This document shows positions 9,216 through 17,638 of a stretch of 64,000 bases of DNA, in pieces. The translations under genes and the position numbers were made by a program. Under the pieces are notes generated by a model. That model did no database searches. It saw nothing but the letters and a program-made list of their open reading frames with translations, and was not told the DNA's origin. How positions within the stretch are numbered: the stretch's first letter is position 1; each line of letters starts with the position of its first letter. This DNA is from Pseudomonas sp. p1(2021b) (GTDB lineage Bacteria > Pseudomonadota > Gammaproteobacteria > Pseudomonadales > Pseudomonadaceae). The stretch spans positions 2,323,001 to 2,387,000 of the forward strand of contig NZ_CP083746.1 in the NCBI RefSeq assembly GCF_020151015.1. The letters are read 5' to 3'.

Positions 9216-9240
9216 ACCAGACACGACAACTACCTTGACG

Positions 9241-9460
9241 CGCACCGAAGAGCAAAAGTAGGTCGCCGTAAAGGCGAAAAGGTGAGTGAGCGCCTCCATG
9301 GCGAATGGAGTTTTCGCGATTCCCATGCGCTCGGTGTTTGTTGAATCGTTGGTGTTGATTTAAGCGAACAGTTCGTTTGCGATGGCGACGCACACTCACC
9401 TTTCCGCCCTTACGGCGGGTCACTTTTTGTCAAACGCGACAAAAAGTAACCAAAAAACGC
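9241..9460. repeat. inner core of the nested palindrome
   Basis: About 220 bases lie between the two IS elements. The 25-bp arms at 9264-9288 and 9393-9417 (ending GGTGAGTG and starting CACTCACC) are inverted copies. A further stem-loop, ACTTTTTGT/ACAAAAAGT, lies at 9422-9448. No open frame here has a recognisable product. The centre, about 9310-9370, is AT-richer and may hold a promoter, but none is clear. Confidence 0.75.
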
Positions 9461-9464
9461 TGGC
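9461..9464. repeat. target-site duplication of the IS481 element (left copy)
   Basis: TGGC here is repeated at 10767-10770 directly after the right end of the element. Joining the flanks over one copy gives AAAACGCTGGCTCCTGCATC, which matches the same position in the other arm of the palindrome. Confidence 0.85.
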
Positions 9465-10766
9465 GGTATGACTCACCCAGATGGGTTACAAATCAGTTCA
9501 CGCACATAGGTAACAGTCTTTAACTGGCAAGGTCGGTTTTCGAGGATCTGACCATGCCGTGGCGAGAGCTAACACCTATGGACCTGAAAATGCTTTTCAT
9601 CGCGGACTACCTGCAGGGGCCGCCTAGCTTCAGCGCCCTGTGTGAGGCCTACGAGATCAGTCGAAAGACCGGCTACAAATGGGTCGAGCGATACGAGAAA
9701 GAGGGCCCGGCAGGCTTGGAGGAGCGCAGCCGACGCCGGTTGACCCAGGACTGGGTTGTACCCGTTGCGGTCCGCGAGGCCATTGTGGAACTGCGCGGTC
9801 AGGGGGAGACGGTGCCTGGGCCCAAAAAAATCCAGGCAGCGTTGCAGGAGCGCTTTCCTGATCAGGCGCCACCCTCAAAGACCGCGATCTACAACATCCT
9901 CAAGAAAGCCGAACTGATCAAGCCGCGGCGTCTACGTCAGCGTGTGGCCATCTATCCCAAGCCACTGGAAAAAGCGGAGTTGCCCAATCAGCTGTTCAGT
10001 GCGGACTACAAGGGCCAGTTCCGCACAGGGGCAGGCGTCTGGTGCTATCCGTTGACGATCATGGATCACGCCAGTCGCTTCTTGCTTGCCTGCCACAGCA
10101 TGGCAAACACGAACTTCCTGGAAACGCAGGCGGTATTTACTGATGTATTCCGTGAAAATGGGCTGCCTGAGCGTATCCGAACCGACAACGGCGTACCGTT
10201 CGCCAGCAAAGGACGCGCAGGTCTTTCCCAACTGTCGATCTGGTGGTTGCGTCTGGGCATTATTCCCGAGCGCATCGCACCTGGCAGACCTGAGCAGAAT
10301 GGCCGGCATGAACGCATGCATCGGACTCTCAAGAGCACGCTCCCATCGCCACCAGCAATAGCATGGGAGGCTCAACAACGGCACTTTGATCGGTTTCGGC
10401 AGCATTACAATTACGAACGGTTGCACGAAGCCTTGGAACAAAGAACGCCGGCGTCCTGTTACCAACCTTCGCCGCGCCCATTCCCTGAAAAGCTGCCTGA
10501 GATGATTTATCCCAGCCATATCGAGAGCTTGCCAATTGACGGTTGCGGCATCGTCAGCCGCCGAGGCTTGAGGATCTACGTAGGTTACGTACTGAAGCAC
10601 CAGACCATTGGGCTGGAGCAAGTTGGAGACGGACTCTGGGATGTTATTTTCGGTCCAATCGTCCTCGGTAGGATCGATGTGCGTGATGCCATTGATGGCT
10701 ATGTGACGCTCAAGGTGTCACCTATGTGAGTGAACTTTTATGTAACCCATGTGGGTGACCCGTACA
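9465..10766 (+). mobile_element. IS481-family insertion sequence
   Basis: A 1302-bp element with long imperfect terminal inverted repeats of about 49 bp (9465-9513 and 10718-10766). Both ends contain CACCCA-ATGGGTTAC and CACATAGGT blocks. It carries one transposase gene and is bounded by a TGGC duplication. It inserted in the right ~180-bp arm next to the inner core. Everything looks intact, so the insertion is probably recent. Confidence 0.9.
9554..10729 (+). CDS. IS481-family DDE transposase
   Basis: A 391-residue single-frame transposase. The N-terminal HTH region reads FSALCEAYEISRKTGYKWVERY, followed by a second HTH and the rve core. The first Asp is in NQLFSADYKGQF, the second in RIRTDNGVPFAS, and the Glu in GRPEQNGRHERMHRTLK, the order and spacing typical of IS481 (integrase-like). 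The C-terminal beta-rich part (PIDGCGIVSRRGLRIYVGYV) is common in this family. The stop lies inside the right terminal repeat, and the ATG follows a GAGGATCT ribosome site. Confidence 0.93.
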   Translation: MPWRELTPMDLKMLFIADYLQGPPSFSALCEAYEISRKTGYKWVERYEKEGPAGLEERSRRRLTQDWVVPVAVREAIVELRGQGETVPGPKKIQAALQERFPDQAPPSKTAIYNILKKAELIKPRRLRQRVAIYPKPLEKAELPNQLFSADYKGQFRTGAGVWCYPLTIMDHASRFLLACHSMANTNFLETQAVFTDVFRENGLPERIRTDNGVPFASKGRAGLSQLSIWWLRLGIIPERIAPGRPEQNGRHERMHRTLKSTLPSPPAIAWEAQQRHFDRFRQHYNYERLHEALEQRTPASCYQPSPRPFPEKLPEMIYPSHIESLPIDGCGIVSRRGLRIYVGYVLKHQTIGLEQVGDGLWDVIFGPIVLGRIDVRDAIDGYVTLKVSPM

Positions 10767-10944
10767 TGGCTCCTGCATCCGGCCCCTGCGCTGCGCTCCG
10801 GGGTTCCCTCGCTCCAGCCTTGCTCCGGCGGGGCGCGGCGAAGGGCCATCCATGGCCCTGCGCCGCTTGCCAGGCATCCCTGCCTGGCACCCACCTGCAC
10901 AAGGCTTCCACTCGGCCTCCTGACGTCGCGTTTGGCGGCGCCTG
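10767..10944 (-). repeat. right ~180-bp arm of the nested palindrome
   Basis: Reverse complement of 7421-7600 with high similarity. It begins with the TGGC duplication of the IS481 insertion and ends at CCTGG. No gene is seen from here to 11104. Confidence 0.85.
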
Positions 10945-11012
10945 GGCTGGCGGCGTTTATTCAGTAGGAATGACGGTGATCTTTCGATCGTAATCGGGGG
11001 GGCAAGCCCCCT

Positions 11013-11041
11013 TCATAGAACAACGCATAACTCATTGATTT
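11013..11041 (-). repeat. right outer 29-bp inverted repeat
   Basis: Exact inverted copy of 7281-7309. A GGGGGC-AA-GCCCCC hairpin lies just inside, and a degenerate REP (CTGTGGG ... CCCACAG, 11050-11081) lies just outside. Confidence 0.85.
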
Positions 11042-11104
11042 TACAGGGGCTGTGGGATCGCCGCACCGCCACTCCCACAGATCAGCGACACACACTCGTT
11101 GGGT

Positions 11105-12166
11105 TCAGGGCGCTCCGGTCTTCTCTTCCTGCGGCGCCTGGGTAGTGGCCTGCTTGGGCGGCCGCGCATCGCCATCCCGGGCCGTGGACGGGGAAGCGGC
11201 GCGGGTCTTGAACAGCGACAACAGTACCCCGCCTAGCAGCAACCCGAACGTCACGCCCAGCGACAGTAACGCCGGTACCTTGCCGACCATGCCGTGGTAG
11301 AAGATCTTGCAGCCGATGAAGATCAACACCAATGCCAGCGCGTACTTGAGGTAGACGAAACGGTGCATCAGCGCCGCAAGGGCGAAGTACAACGAACGCA
11401 GCCCGAGGATGGCGAAGATGTTCGAGGTGTAGACGATGAACGGGTCCTGGGTGATGGCGAAGATGGCCGGCACGCTGTCCACGGCGAACACCAGGTCCGC
11501 CAGCTCGATCAGCACCAAGGCCAGGAACAGCGGTGTGGCATGGCGCAGGGCGGTGCTGTGGCCGGGCGGGGTGAGCCGCACGAAGAAATGTGGGCCGTGG
11601 ATCTGCTCGGTGACCCGCATGTGCCGGCGCACGAAGCGCAGCACCGGGTTATTGGCCAGGTCGGGGTGGCTGTCTTCCTTCGACAGGGCCATCTTCACCC
11701 CGGTGAACAGCAGGAAGGCGCCGAACAGATACAGCACCCAGGCGAAGTGCTGCACCAGCGCCGCGCCCACGCCGATCATGATCGCCCGCAGGAATACCAC
11801 GCCGAGGATGCCCCAGAACAACACCCGATGTTGGTAGCGGCGGGGGATGGCGAAGAAGCCGAAGATCATCGCCATGACGAACACGTTGTCCATCGACAGC
11901 GACTGTTCCACCAGGAACCCGGTGTAGAACTCCAGCGCCGACTGGGCACCGAGCTCGTACCAGACCCACGCCCCGAACAGTACGCCCACGCTGAAATAGC
12001 CGGCATACAGCAGCAGGCTTTCGCGCATTTCGATTTCCCGGTCCTTGCGGTGCAGCACGCCAAGGTCCAGCACCAGCAAGGCGATGACGATGGCGACGAA
12101 CACCAGCCACAACCAGGCGCTGGTACCGAGGAATGGGGTGGTGAGGAATGTGAGCAGAGCCGTCAT
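11105..12166 (-). CDS. TerC/Alx-family inner-membrane protein
   Basis: A 353-residue polytopic protein with about nine hydrophobic segments. The TerC hallmarks are present: LDNV-type SLSMDNVFVMAMIFGFF, and the second acidic motif ELADLVFAVDSVPAIFAITQDPFIVYTSN. The family exports manganese or protects secreted metalloproteins; Alx of E. coli is pH-induced. The start at 12166 is chosen because AAGGAGGG lies six bases upstream. The C-terminal tail of about 35 residues is hydrophilic. I saw no convincing yybP-ykoY riboswitch upstream. Confidence 0.9.
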   Translation of the reverse strand: MTALLTFLTTPFLGTSAWLWLVFVAIVIALLVLDLGVLHRKDREIEMRESLLLYAGYFSVGVLFGAWVWYELGAQSALEFYTGFLVEQSLSMDNVFVMAMIFGFFAIPRRYQHRVLFWGILGVVFLRAIMIGVGAALVQHFAWVLYLFGAFLLFTGVKMALSKEDSHPDLANNPVLRFVRRHMRVTEQIHGPHFFVRLTPPGHSTALRHATPLFLALVLIELADLVFAVDSVPAIFAITQDPFIVYTSNIFAILGLRSLYFALAALMHRFVYLKYALALVLIFIGCKIFYHGMVGKVPALLSLGVTFGLLLGGVLLSLFKTRAASPSTARDGDARPPKQATTQAPQEEKTGAP

Positions 12167-12329
12167 GAGCCCCTCCTTGAATGTCGACGTTGCATGGCAA
12201 CAGTGATCCGACATGGCGGCTCGGCAGCCGTCAGAGGGGCCCGGTATCACATGGGTGTGAGCCTAGACCGGTTTTCCGGCGCTGCCGAATGGCAGGCTGT
12301 TACATTTTTTTGCGCCGATGGCCCAGGCT

Positions 12330-13637
12330 TCAGTACACCCATACTTCGACCCTTTGGTTACGCAAACGTCCCTTTTGTTGATCGTTGCCGGCCACCGGCA
12401 ATTCGTCGCCCAGGCCGGCCACTTCCCTCACTTCGACACCATGACGGGCCAGTGCGCGGCGCACGGCCATGGCCCGCAGGCGCGAGAGCAGGGCGGCACG
12501 CCCGGGCGTTGCCTTGGGGTCGCCAAAGCCGACCAGCACGACCTGGTGATCGAGCTTGCCGGCCTGGCGCAGGTAGTCGGCGACCCGCTGGACATCGCGC
12601 AACGCCTTGTTGTCGAGGTTGGCACTGCCGGCCTGGAAGCGGAAGCTGACGGTCAGGCGCTGGGCCTGGCTGGCCAGGGTGCGGTAGCGCGCCGGCATGT
12701 CCGCCAGGGGGGACACCGGCAGGGCCTTGACCTGCTGGGAGACGAAGCCCTGGCGGGCGACGATCGCCTGGCCTGCCGGACTCTGGGTGAACTCGGCCAG
12801 GGCCCGTGCCAGCGGGGTGGGGTGGGCGGGCAAGTAGAAGAACAGGCGGCGCGACAGCGGGTAGTCTTCACTGGCCACCCGGGCACGGGTCGGCAGCAGG
12901 GCCGGGGCGTCACCCTCGGCGATGGCCAGGACCTTGGCGCCATGCACGGCCGTCAAGGTACTGAAACCAATGGCCTGGCGGTCGGCCTTGACCCGCTCGG
13001 CCAGTGCCTCGCTGGATTCGAAGCGCTGCGCCTGGGGCGCCAGGGCCTGATGGCCTGGCTCCAGCACCAAGGCCTTGAAGGTTTCGAAGGTGCCGGAGCG
13101 ATCATCGCGGGCATACAGGCGGATCGCACCGCCGGCCACGCCCAACTGCTCCCAGCGCTGCACCTGGCCGGAAAACACCTGCGCCAACTGGGTGATGGCC
13201 AGCTGCGACAGGGGGTTGCCTGGGTGGACGATCACGGCCACGCCATCCAGGCCGATGACCTGCTCCGAGGCCTTGTCGCGCAGGTCGCCCAACGCCTGCA
13301 GGCCCTGGGCCTCGCTGTCGGTGATGGGGCGGGAGGCGGCGGCCAGGTCGGCCTCGGCGTTGGCCAAAGCGGCGAAACCGGTGCTGGAGCCGTGGGCGGC
13401 GATATCGATGTGCAGGGGCTGGCCTTGGGCATTCAGGGCGCGGATCTGGGTTTCGTTGGTGTGCTCGCCCGGCGCCTGTTCGATGGCCGTGGCGCCCTGG
13501 GCCTCGAGCAGGCCCCGGACCAGGGCCGGGGCCAGGGCGGCGCCGATGGTGTTGGAGCCCTGGATGCGCAACTGCAACGGCTCGGCCAGGGCTAGCAGGG
13601 GCAGCAAGCAGCAGAGCAAGGCAAGGAGGCGGGGCAT
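12330..13637 (-). CDS. secreted PstS-like phosphate-binding domain fused to OmpA domain
   Basis: A 435-residue exported protein. A signal peptide (LLALLCCLLPLLALA) is followed by a PstS-like substrate-binding domain over about residues 20-320, with IQGSNTIGAALAPAL, ITDSEAQGLQ and DDRSGTFETFKALVL motifs. The C-terminal OmpA-like peptidoglycan-binding domain (about 325-435) has FQAGSANLDNKALRDVQRVADYL and NQRVEVWVY. The domain pair suggests a cell-wall-anchored periplasmic phosphate or anion binder, not a standard ABC component; no pst permease is nearby. The start choice between two close Mets is uncertain. Confidence 0.85.
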   Translation of the reverse strand: MPRLLALLCCLLPLLALAEPLQLRIQGSNTIGAALAPALVRGLLEAQGATAIEQAPGEHTNETQIRALNAQGQPLHIDIAAHGSSTGFAALANAEADLAAASRPITDSEAQGLQALGDLRDKASEQVIGLDGVAVIVHPGNPLSQLAITQLAQVFSGQVQRWEQLGVAGGAIRLYARDDRSGTFETFKALVLEPGHQALAPQAQRFESSEALAERVKADRQAIGFSTLTAVHGAKVLAIAEGDAPALLPTRARVASEDYPLSRRLFFYLPAHPTPLARALAEFTQSPAGQAIVARQGFVSQQVKALPVSPLADMPARYRTLASQAQRLTVSFRFQAGSANLDNKALRDVQRVADYLRQAGKLDHQVVLVGFGDPKATPGRAALLSRLRAMAVRRALARHGVEVREVAGLGDELPVAGNDQQKGRLRNQRVEVWVY

Positions 13638-13715
13638 CCTGGGACCCTGTGGCATGGCGTTGGGCTGCAGATTACGACAGGGCGGTGACCGAAAGATGAC
13701 AGCGATGTCGCCTGT

Positions 13716-13733
13716 GCAAGCCCGCTCCTACAG
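13716..13733 (-). repeat. single REP element
   Basis: GCAAGCCCGCTCCTACAG is one REP arm in the gap between the regulator and the PstS-OmpA gene. No paired arm is seen. Confidence 0.7.
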
Positions 13734-13755
13734 AGTTGGCAGTGTCCTCGGGGGC

Positions 13756-14361
13756 TCAGAACGTCGGCGGCGTGATCACCCAGATCACCACGGCATCCTC
13801 GTCCCCGGGGTTGCCATAGCGGTGTGGTTCCTGGCTGGAGAAGCTGAAGCTGTCGCCTTCGTTCAGCTGGAAATAACGCTCGCCCACCCACAGCTCGAAA
13901 CGGCCCGATAGCAAATACCCAGCTTCCTCGCCCTCATGGCTGTAGCTTTCCTGGCTGTAGGTGCCCGGTGGAAAGCGCGAGTGGAGGATTTCCAGCTGGC
14001 GGTTGGGCTGGGGCGTGAGCAGTTGGTCGACGATGCCGTCCTCGTAATGCACGCTCAGGCGGCTGTTGCGGCGCACCACGTAGCCTTGGTCTTCAGGGGC
14101 GGTGCTGGCTTCGCTGGCGAAGAACCACTGGATGGTCACGCCCAGGCTGCGGGCGATGTTGAACAGCGCCGGGATCGACGGGTAGGAGAGGTTGCGCTCC
14201 AGCTGGCTGATGTAGCCGGCGGTCAGCTCGCTCTGCTTGGCCAGCTCTGCCAGGGTCATGCCGCGGCGTTTGCGCAGGCCACGGATGCGGGTGCCGAGAA
14301 AATGCGGGGCCGCGCCACCTGCTTCGGCGGCGGGCGTCGGCGTCATGGGTTGCTCGCTCAT
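13756..14361 (-). CDS. XRE-family regulator with C-terminal cupin domain
   Basis: A 201-residue regulator. The HTH_3 domain spans about residues 20-75 (IRGLRKRRGMTLAELAKQ to TAGYISQLERNLSYPSIPAL) and a cupin_2 sensor domain about 120-195 (HEGEEAGYLLSGRFELWVG). This is the PuuR/HipB-cupin architecture, which usually represses catabolic genes and responds to the substrate. It lies 40 bases downstream of the Fe-S flavin oxidoreductase on the same strand, so it is probably in its operon. Its likely operator is the 27-bp palindrome at 16404-16430. Confidence 0.9.
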   Translation of the reverse strand: MSEQPMTPTPAAEAGGAAPHFLGTRIRGLRKRRGMTLAELAKQSELTAGYISQLERNLSYPSIPALFNIARSLGVTIQWFFASEASTAPEDQGYVVRRNSRLSVHYEDGIVDQLLTPQPNRQLEILHSRFPPGTYSQESYSHEGEEAGYLLSGRFELWVGERYFQLNEGDSFSFSSQEPHRYGNPGDEDAVVIWVITPPTF

Positions 14362-14401
14362 TGGGCGTCGGTCCATCGGGAAAGCGGCAGTATGACCAGC
14401 C

Positions 14402-16354
14402 TCAGAGCGCCCAGGCAACCGTCAGGCCGTCATGGATCGCCTCCTCGACGGTGCGTGGCGCCAGGCAGTCGCCGACGCGCCTGACCTCGACCAGCCCGGC
14501 CAGCTCCTCGCCCAAGGTGTCCTGGGGTTGGTGGCCCAGGCACAAGACCAGAGTGTCGATACCTTCGAAGATCATCGGCTCGCCGCTGGCGGTGTGCAGC
14601 AGGTAGACGGTGTTGTCATCGCAGCCGTAGAGGCGGGCATAGGGCGTGATCGCAATGCCCAGGCGGTGCAGCTCGCCGGCCATCTGGTCGCGCACGTACA
14701 GCGGCAGGTTTTCGCCGCAGTGGGTGCCGTTGACCGCCAGTTGCACCTGGTGCCCCTCGCGCACCAGGCGTTCGGCGATGCCTGGGCCGATCCAGTCGCT
14801 GCGCCAGTCCACCACCAGCACCGAGCGCCCCAGGGTGGCCTGGTTGCGCAACACCTGCCAGGCGTCCACTACCTGCATCTGGCCGTCGCGCTCGAACGCA
14901 GGCCAGTAGGGCGTGGCGCCGGTGGCGGCGATCACCAGGTCCGGGCGCTCGCGCTCGACCAGGGCGCGGTCGACCCGGGTATTGCGCACCACGCGCACCC
15001 CGGCCAGTTCCATCTCCCGTTGCAGGTTGGTGCTGGCGCCACCGAATTCGCTGCGCCGGGGCAGCAGCTGGGCCAGCAGTACCTGGCCGCCCAACTGCGG
15101 GCCGGCCTCGTACAAGGTCACCTCATGGCCGCGTGCGGCCGCCACCGCGGCGGCCTTCATGCCGGCCGGGCCACCGCCGGCGACCATCACCCGCTTGGGC
15201 GCGGTGGTGCGTTGCAGCGTGCCGTATTGCAGCTCGCGACCGGTTTCCGGGTGCTGGATGCAGGAGATCGGCAGGCCGCGGTGGAAGTGGCCGATGCAGG
15301 CCTGGTTGCAGGCGATGCAGGCGCGCACGTCCTCGACCTGGCCGCGTTCGGTCTTGGTCGGCATCTGCGGGTCGCAGATCAAGGCGCGTGTCATGCCGCA
15401 GACATCGGCCTGGCCACGGGCAAGGATCAGCTCGGCCTCCTGGGGCTGGTTGATGCGGCCGGTGACGAACAGCGGGATGTCCAGGCTCGCCTTGAAGGTG
15501 CCGGCTTCGCGGGCCAGATAGGCCGGCTCGATGGCCATGGGCGGGACGATATGCACCGCGCCGCCGAGCGACGCGGAGGTGCCAGCGACGATATGCAGGT
15601 AGTCGATCTCGCCTTGCAGGGCCAGGGCGGCCAGCAGCGATTCGTCCTCGGTCAGGCCCTCGGGGTCACGTTCGTCGGCACTGATGCGCAGGCCGACGAT
15701 GAAGTCCTCGCCGGTCGCCGCGCGTACCGCCGCCAGCACCTCGCGCACGAAGCGCAGGCGCTGCTCCAGGCCGCCGTTGTAACCGTCGGTGCGGCGATTG
15801 ACCCGCGGGTTGAGGAACTGCGCCGGCAGGTAGCCGTGGCTGGCCACCACCTCCACGCCATCCAGGCCGGCCTGGTACAGGCGACGGGCGGCCGCGGCGT
15901 AGCCCTGGACGATTTCGTCGATCATCGCCTGGTCCAGCGCCCGGGGCATCACCCGGAAGCGTTCGTTGGGCACTGCCGAAGCCGAATAGGCCACCGCCAG
16001 CAGGCCGTCGGCCGTTTCCATGATCTCGCGACCGGGGTGGAACAGCTGCGACAGCACCACCGTGCCGTGCGTGTGGCAGGCCTCGGCCAGGCGCCGGTAG
16101 CCCTCGATGCAGGCATCGTCGGTGGCCATCAGTACGTGGGAGGTATAGCGCGCGCTGTCGTGTACGCCGGCCACCTGCAACACGATCAAGCCGGCACCGC
16201 CCTCGGCGCGGGCACGGTGGTAGGCGATCAGCTTGTCGTTGACCAGGTTGTCGGTGGGCAGGCAGGTGTCATGCCCGGTGGACATGATGCGGTTCTTCAG
16301 GCATTTGCCACGGATCTGCAACGGCTCGAACAGGTGGGCGAAGGCGGTCGACAT
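14402..16354 (-). CDS. Fe-S flavoenzyme of the old-yellow-enzyme/2,4-dienoyl-CoA reductase family
   Basis: A 650-residue cytoplasmic multidomain oxidoreductase. The N-terminal FMN TIM barrel spans about residues 1-340. A [4Fe-4S] cluster motif follows, CIACNQACIGHFHRGLPISC. FAD/NAD-binding halves come next, with a dinucleotide motif in RVMVAGGGPAGMKAAAVAA. This is the architecture of dienoyl-CoA reductase, trimethylamine/dimethylamine dehydrogenase and the N-methylproline (stachydrine) demethylases. Gene context (cupin regulator, binding protein, aldolase) fits catabolism of an N-methylated or unsaturated compound better than beta-oxidation. The exact substrate is not determinable. Confidence 0.88.
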   Translation of the reverse strand: MSTAFAHLFEPLQIRGKCLKNRIMSTGHDTCLPTDNLVNDKLIAYHRARAEGGAGLIVLQVAGVHDSARYTSHVLMATDDACIEGYRRLAEACHTHGTVVLSQLFHPGREIMETADGLLAVAYSASAVPNERFRVMPRALDQAMIDEIVQGYAAAARRLYQAGLDGVEVVASHGYLPAQFLNPRVNRRTDGYNGGLEQRLRFVREVLAAVRAATGEDFIVGLRISADERDPEGLTEDESLLAALALQGEIDYLHIVAGTSASLGGAVHIVPPMAIEPAYLAREAGTFKASLDIPLFVTGRINQPQEAELILARGQADVCGMTRALICDPQMPTKTERGQVEDVRACIACNQACIGHFHRGLPISCIQHPETGRELQYGTLQRTTAPKRVMVAGGGPAGMKAAAVAAARGHEVTLYEAGPQLGGQVLLAQLLPRRSEFGGASTNLQREMELAGVRVVRNTRVDRALVERERPDLVIAATGATPYWPAFERDGQMQVVDAWQVLRNQATLGRSVLVVDWRSDWIGPGIAERLVREGHQVQLAVNGTHCGENLPLYVRDQMAGELHRLGIAITPYARLYGCDDNTVYLLHTASGEPMIFEGIDTLVLCLGHQPQDTLGEELAGLVEVRRVGDCLAPRTVEEAIHDGLTVAWAL

Positions 16355-16403
16355 GCGCGCAGCTCCGGTGAGTTGTTGTTTTACGTCATGAAAGTGTAGC
16401 TCC

Positions 16404-16430
16404 AGTAAAAAATCAACTTGTTTTTTTACT
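16404..16430. promoter_or_regulatory. palindromic operator candidate in a divergent promoter
   Basis: AGTAAAAAA (16404-16412) and TTTTTTACT (16422-16430) form an inverted repeat with a 9-base spacer. It lies between the leftward flavoenzyme/regulator operon and the rightward binding-protein gene. It is the best candidate site for the XRE-cupin regulator. Confidence 0.6.
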
Positions 16431-16536
16431 TGCTCGCGACTAGCGTTCCCTTCGACCCCTCAAGCAGGGGCGCCTCACAACAACAAGAAAGCGGGCCTTG
16501 GCTGTACCGGCCAGGCACCGGCAGGAGGAACCAGCG

Positions 16537-17580
16537 ATGAATGCATTTCCCCGCAGGACCGGCTTTTGCGCACTGCTGTTGGCCTTGGGCCTGGGCAGTG
16601 TGCAAGCGGCGCCGCAGATGGTCGTGGTCGGCTATGGTGGTGCAGGCCAGAAAGCCCAAGATGTGGCGATCTTCCAGCCTTTCAGTGCCCAGGACGGCAG
16701 CAAGCTGATCCAGAGCGAATACAACGGCGAGATGGCCCGTATCCAGGTGATGGCCGATACCGGGAATGTCGATTGGGATGTGGTGCAGATCGAAGGCCCG
16801 GACCTGATGCGTGGGTGCGACGAGGGCATCTACGAGCGCCTGGACTGGCAGCAACTGGGCGGTACTTCCGAGCTGATACCTGATGCGGCCCAGGATTGCG
16901 GTTCGGCGGCACTGGTATGGAGCGTGGCAATTGCCTACGACCGGAGCAAGCTGGCCCAGGCGCCGACTTCCTGGGCGGATTTCTGGGACGTGAAGAAATA
17001 CCCCGGCAAGCGCGGCCTGCGCAAACGCGCGGTATACAACCTGGAGTTCGCTTTGCTGGCCGACGGCGTCAAGGTCGAGGACGTATACAAGGTCCTGGCC
17101 ACTCCGGCAGGCGTCGAGCGCGCTTTCGCCAAGCTGACCGAGCTCAAGCCGTACATCCAGTGGTGGGATGCCGGCGCCCAGCCGCCCCAGTGGCTGGCCG
17201 CGGGCGATGTGGTGATGACGTCCACCTATAGTGGCCGCATCGCCGTGGCCGCGCAGCAGGGCAGCCCGCTGGCGGTGGTCTGGCCGGGCAGCCTGTATGG
17301 TATGGACTATTGGGCGATCATCAAGGGGTCCAGGCATGCCGATCAGGCGCGGCGGCTGATCGCCTACGCCAACCAGCCCGATACCCAGGTGCGTTACGTC
17401 GAGCAGATCCCTTATGGCCCGACCAATACCCAGGCTGCGGCCAAGCTCGACCCTGGGCTGGCCAGCTGGGTGCCGACCTCGCCCGAGAACCTCAAGGGCG
17501 CGCTGGCCATGGATGTGGCGTTCTGGGTCGACCATGGCGAAGAGCTGGAGCAGCGGTTCAACGCCTGGGCCAGCAAGTGA
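16537..17580 (+). CDS. ABC transporter substrate-binding protein, PotD-like (orphan)
   Basis: A 347-residue periplasmic protein. A signal peptide ends near LGSVQAAPQ. The fold is type 2 binding protein of the polyamine/thiamine/2-aminoethylphosphonate group (ALVWSVAIAYDRSKL, SWADFWDVKKYPGKRGL, MDYWAIIKGSRHADQARRLIAYANQP). The start is set by AGGAGGAACCAGCG before the ATG. No permease or ATPase gene accompanies it, so it must use a transporter encoded elsewhere or act as a sensor. It is divergent from the flavoenzyme gene and 58 bases before the aldolase, probably one operon. Confidence 0.88.
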   Translation: MNAFPRRTGFCALLLALGLGSVQAAPQMVVVGYGGAGQKAQDVAIFQPFSAQDGSKLIQSEYNGEMARIQVMADTGNVDWDVVQIEGPDLMRGCDEGIYERLDWQQLGGTSELIPDAAQDCGSAALVWSVAIAYDRSKLAQAPTSWADFWDVKKYPGKRGLRKRAVYNLEFALLADGVKVEDVYKVLATPAGVERAFAKLTELKPYIQWWDAGAQPPQWLAAGDVVMTSTYSGRIAVAAQQGSPLAVVWPGSLYGMDYWAIIKGSRHADQARRLIAYANQPDTQVRYVEQIPYGPTNTQAAAKLDPGLASWVPTSPENLKGALAMDVAFWVDHGEELEQRFNAWASK

Positions 17581-17638
17581 TGGGTTGATATCCGGGGCCG
17601 CGCAGCGGCCTCATCATTCACAAATCAGGACAATGCCA

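Larger units (their letters stand above)
7635..9240 (+). mobile_element. IS3-family insertion sequence
   Basis: A two-gene element with probable terminal inverted repeats at 7635-7651 (TGTCAGGATAGTTGTCG) and 9224-9240, agreeing at 14 of 17 positions. It inserted into the host repeat between two halves of a hairpin (CCTACTTTTG at 7611-7620 and GCAAAAGTAGG at 9252-9262). No target-site duplication is visible, so the exact ends are uncertain by a few bases. Both transposase frames are intact and the element may be active. Confidence 0.8.
7281..11041. repeat. nested palindromic repeat island interrupted by two IS elements
   Basis: Three levels of inverted repeats share roughly one centre. The outer pair is 29 bp and identical (7281-7309 and 11013-11041). 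The middle pair is about 180 bp and highly similar (7421-7600 and 10767-10944). The inner pair is 25 bp with three mismatches (9264-9288 and 9393-9417). Two transposable elements lie inside, at about 7635-9240 and 9465-10766. Without them the host sequence is about 0.85 kb and has no convincing gene. It looks like an old non-coding repeat, possibly a MITE- or REP-derived structure, used as a landing pad by IS elements. Confidence 0.75.

Noticed and set aside
7630..9245. target-site duplication of the IS3 element
   Set aside because: The bases flanking the proposed ends (CTCCA and CGCAC) do not match at 3-5 bp, so no duplication is claimed.
7281..11041. interpretation of the 29-bp outer repeats as the ends of one large transposon
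   Set aside because: No target duplication is seen outside them, both outsides are REP sequence, and the two internal IS elements explain all transposase genes.
12167..12329. yybP-ykoY-type manganese riboswitch before the TerC/Alx gene
   Set aside because: The leader shows no recognisable conserved core; the AAGGAGGG site next to the ATG is ordinary.
14432..16399. 655-codon open frame on the + strand
   Set aside because: It is antisense to the Fe-S flavoenzyme gene, has a His/Ala/Gln-rich biased composition and no family motifs. Long antisense frames are expected in GC-rich coding DNA.
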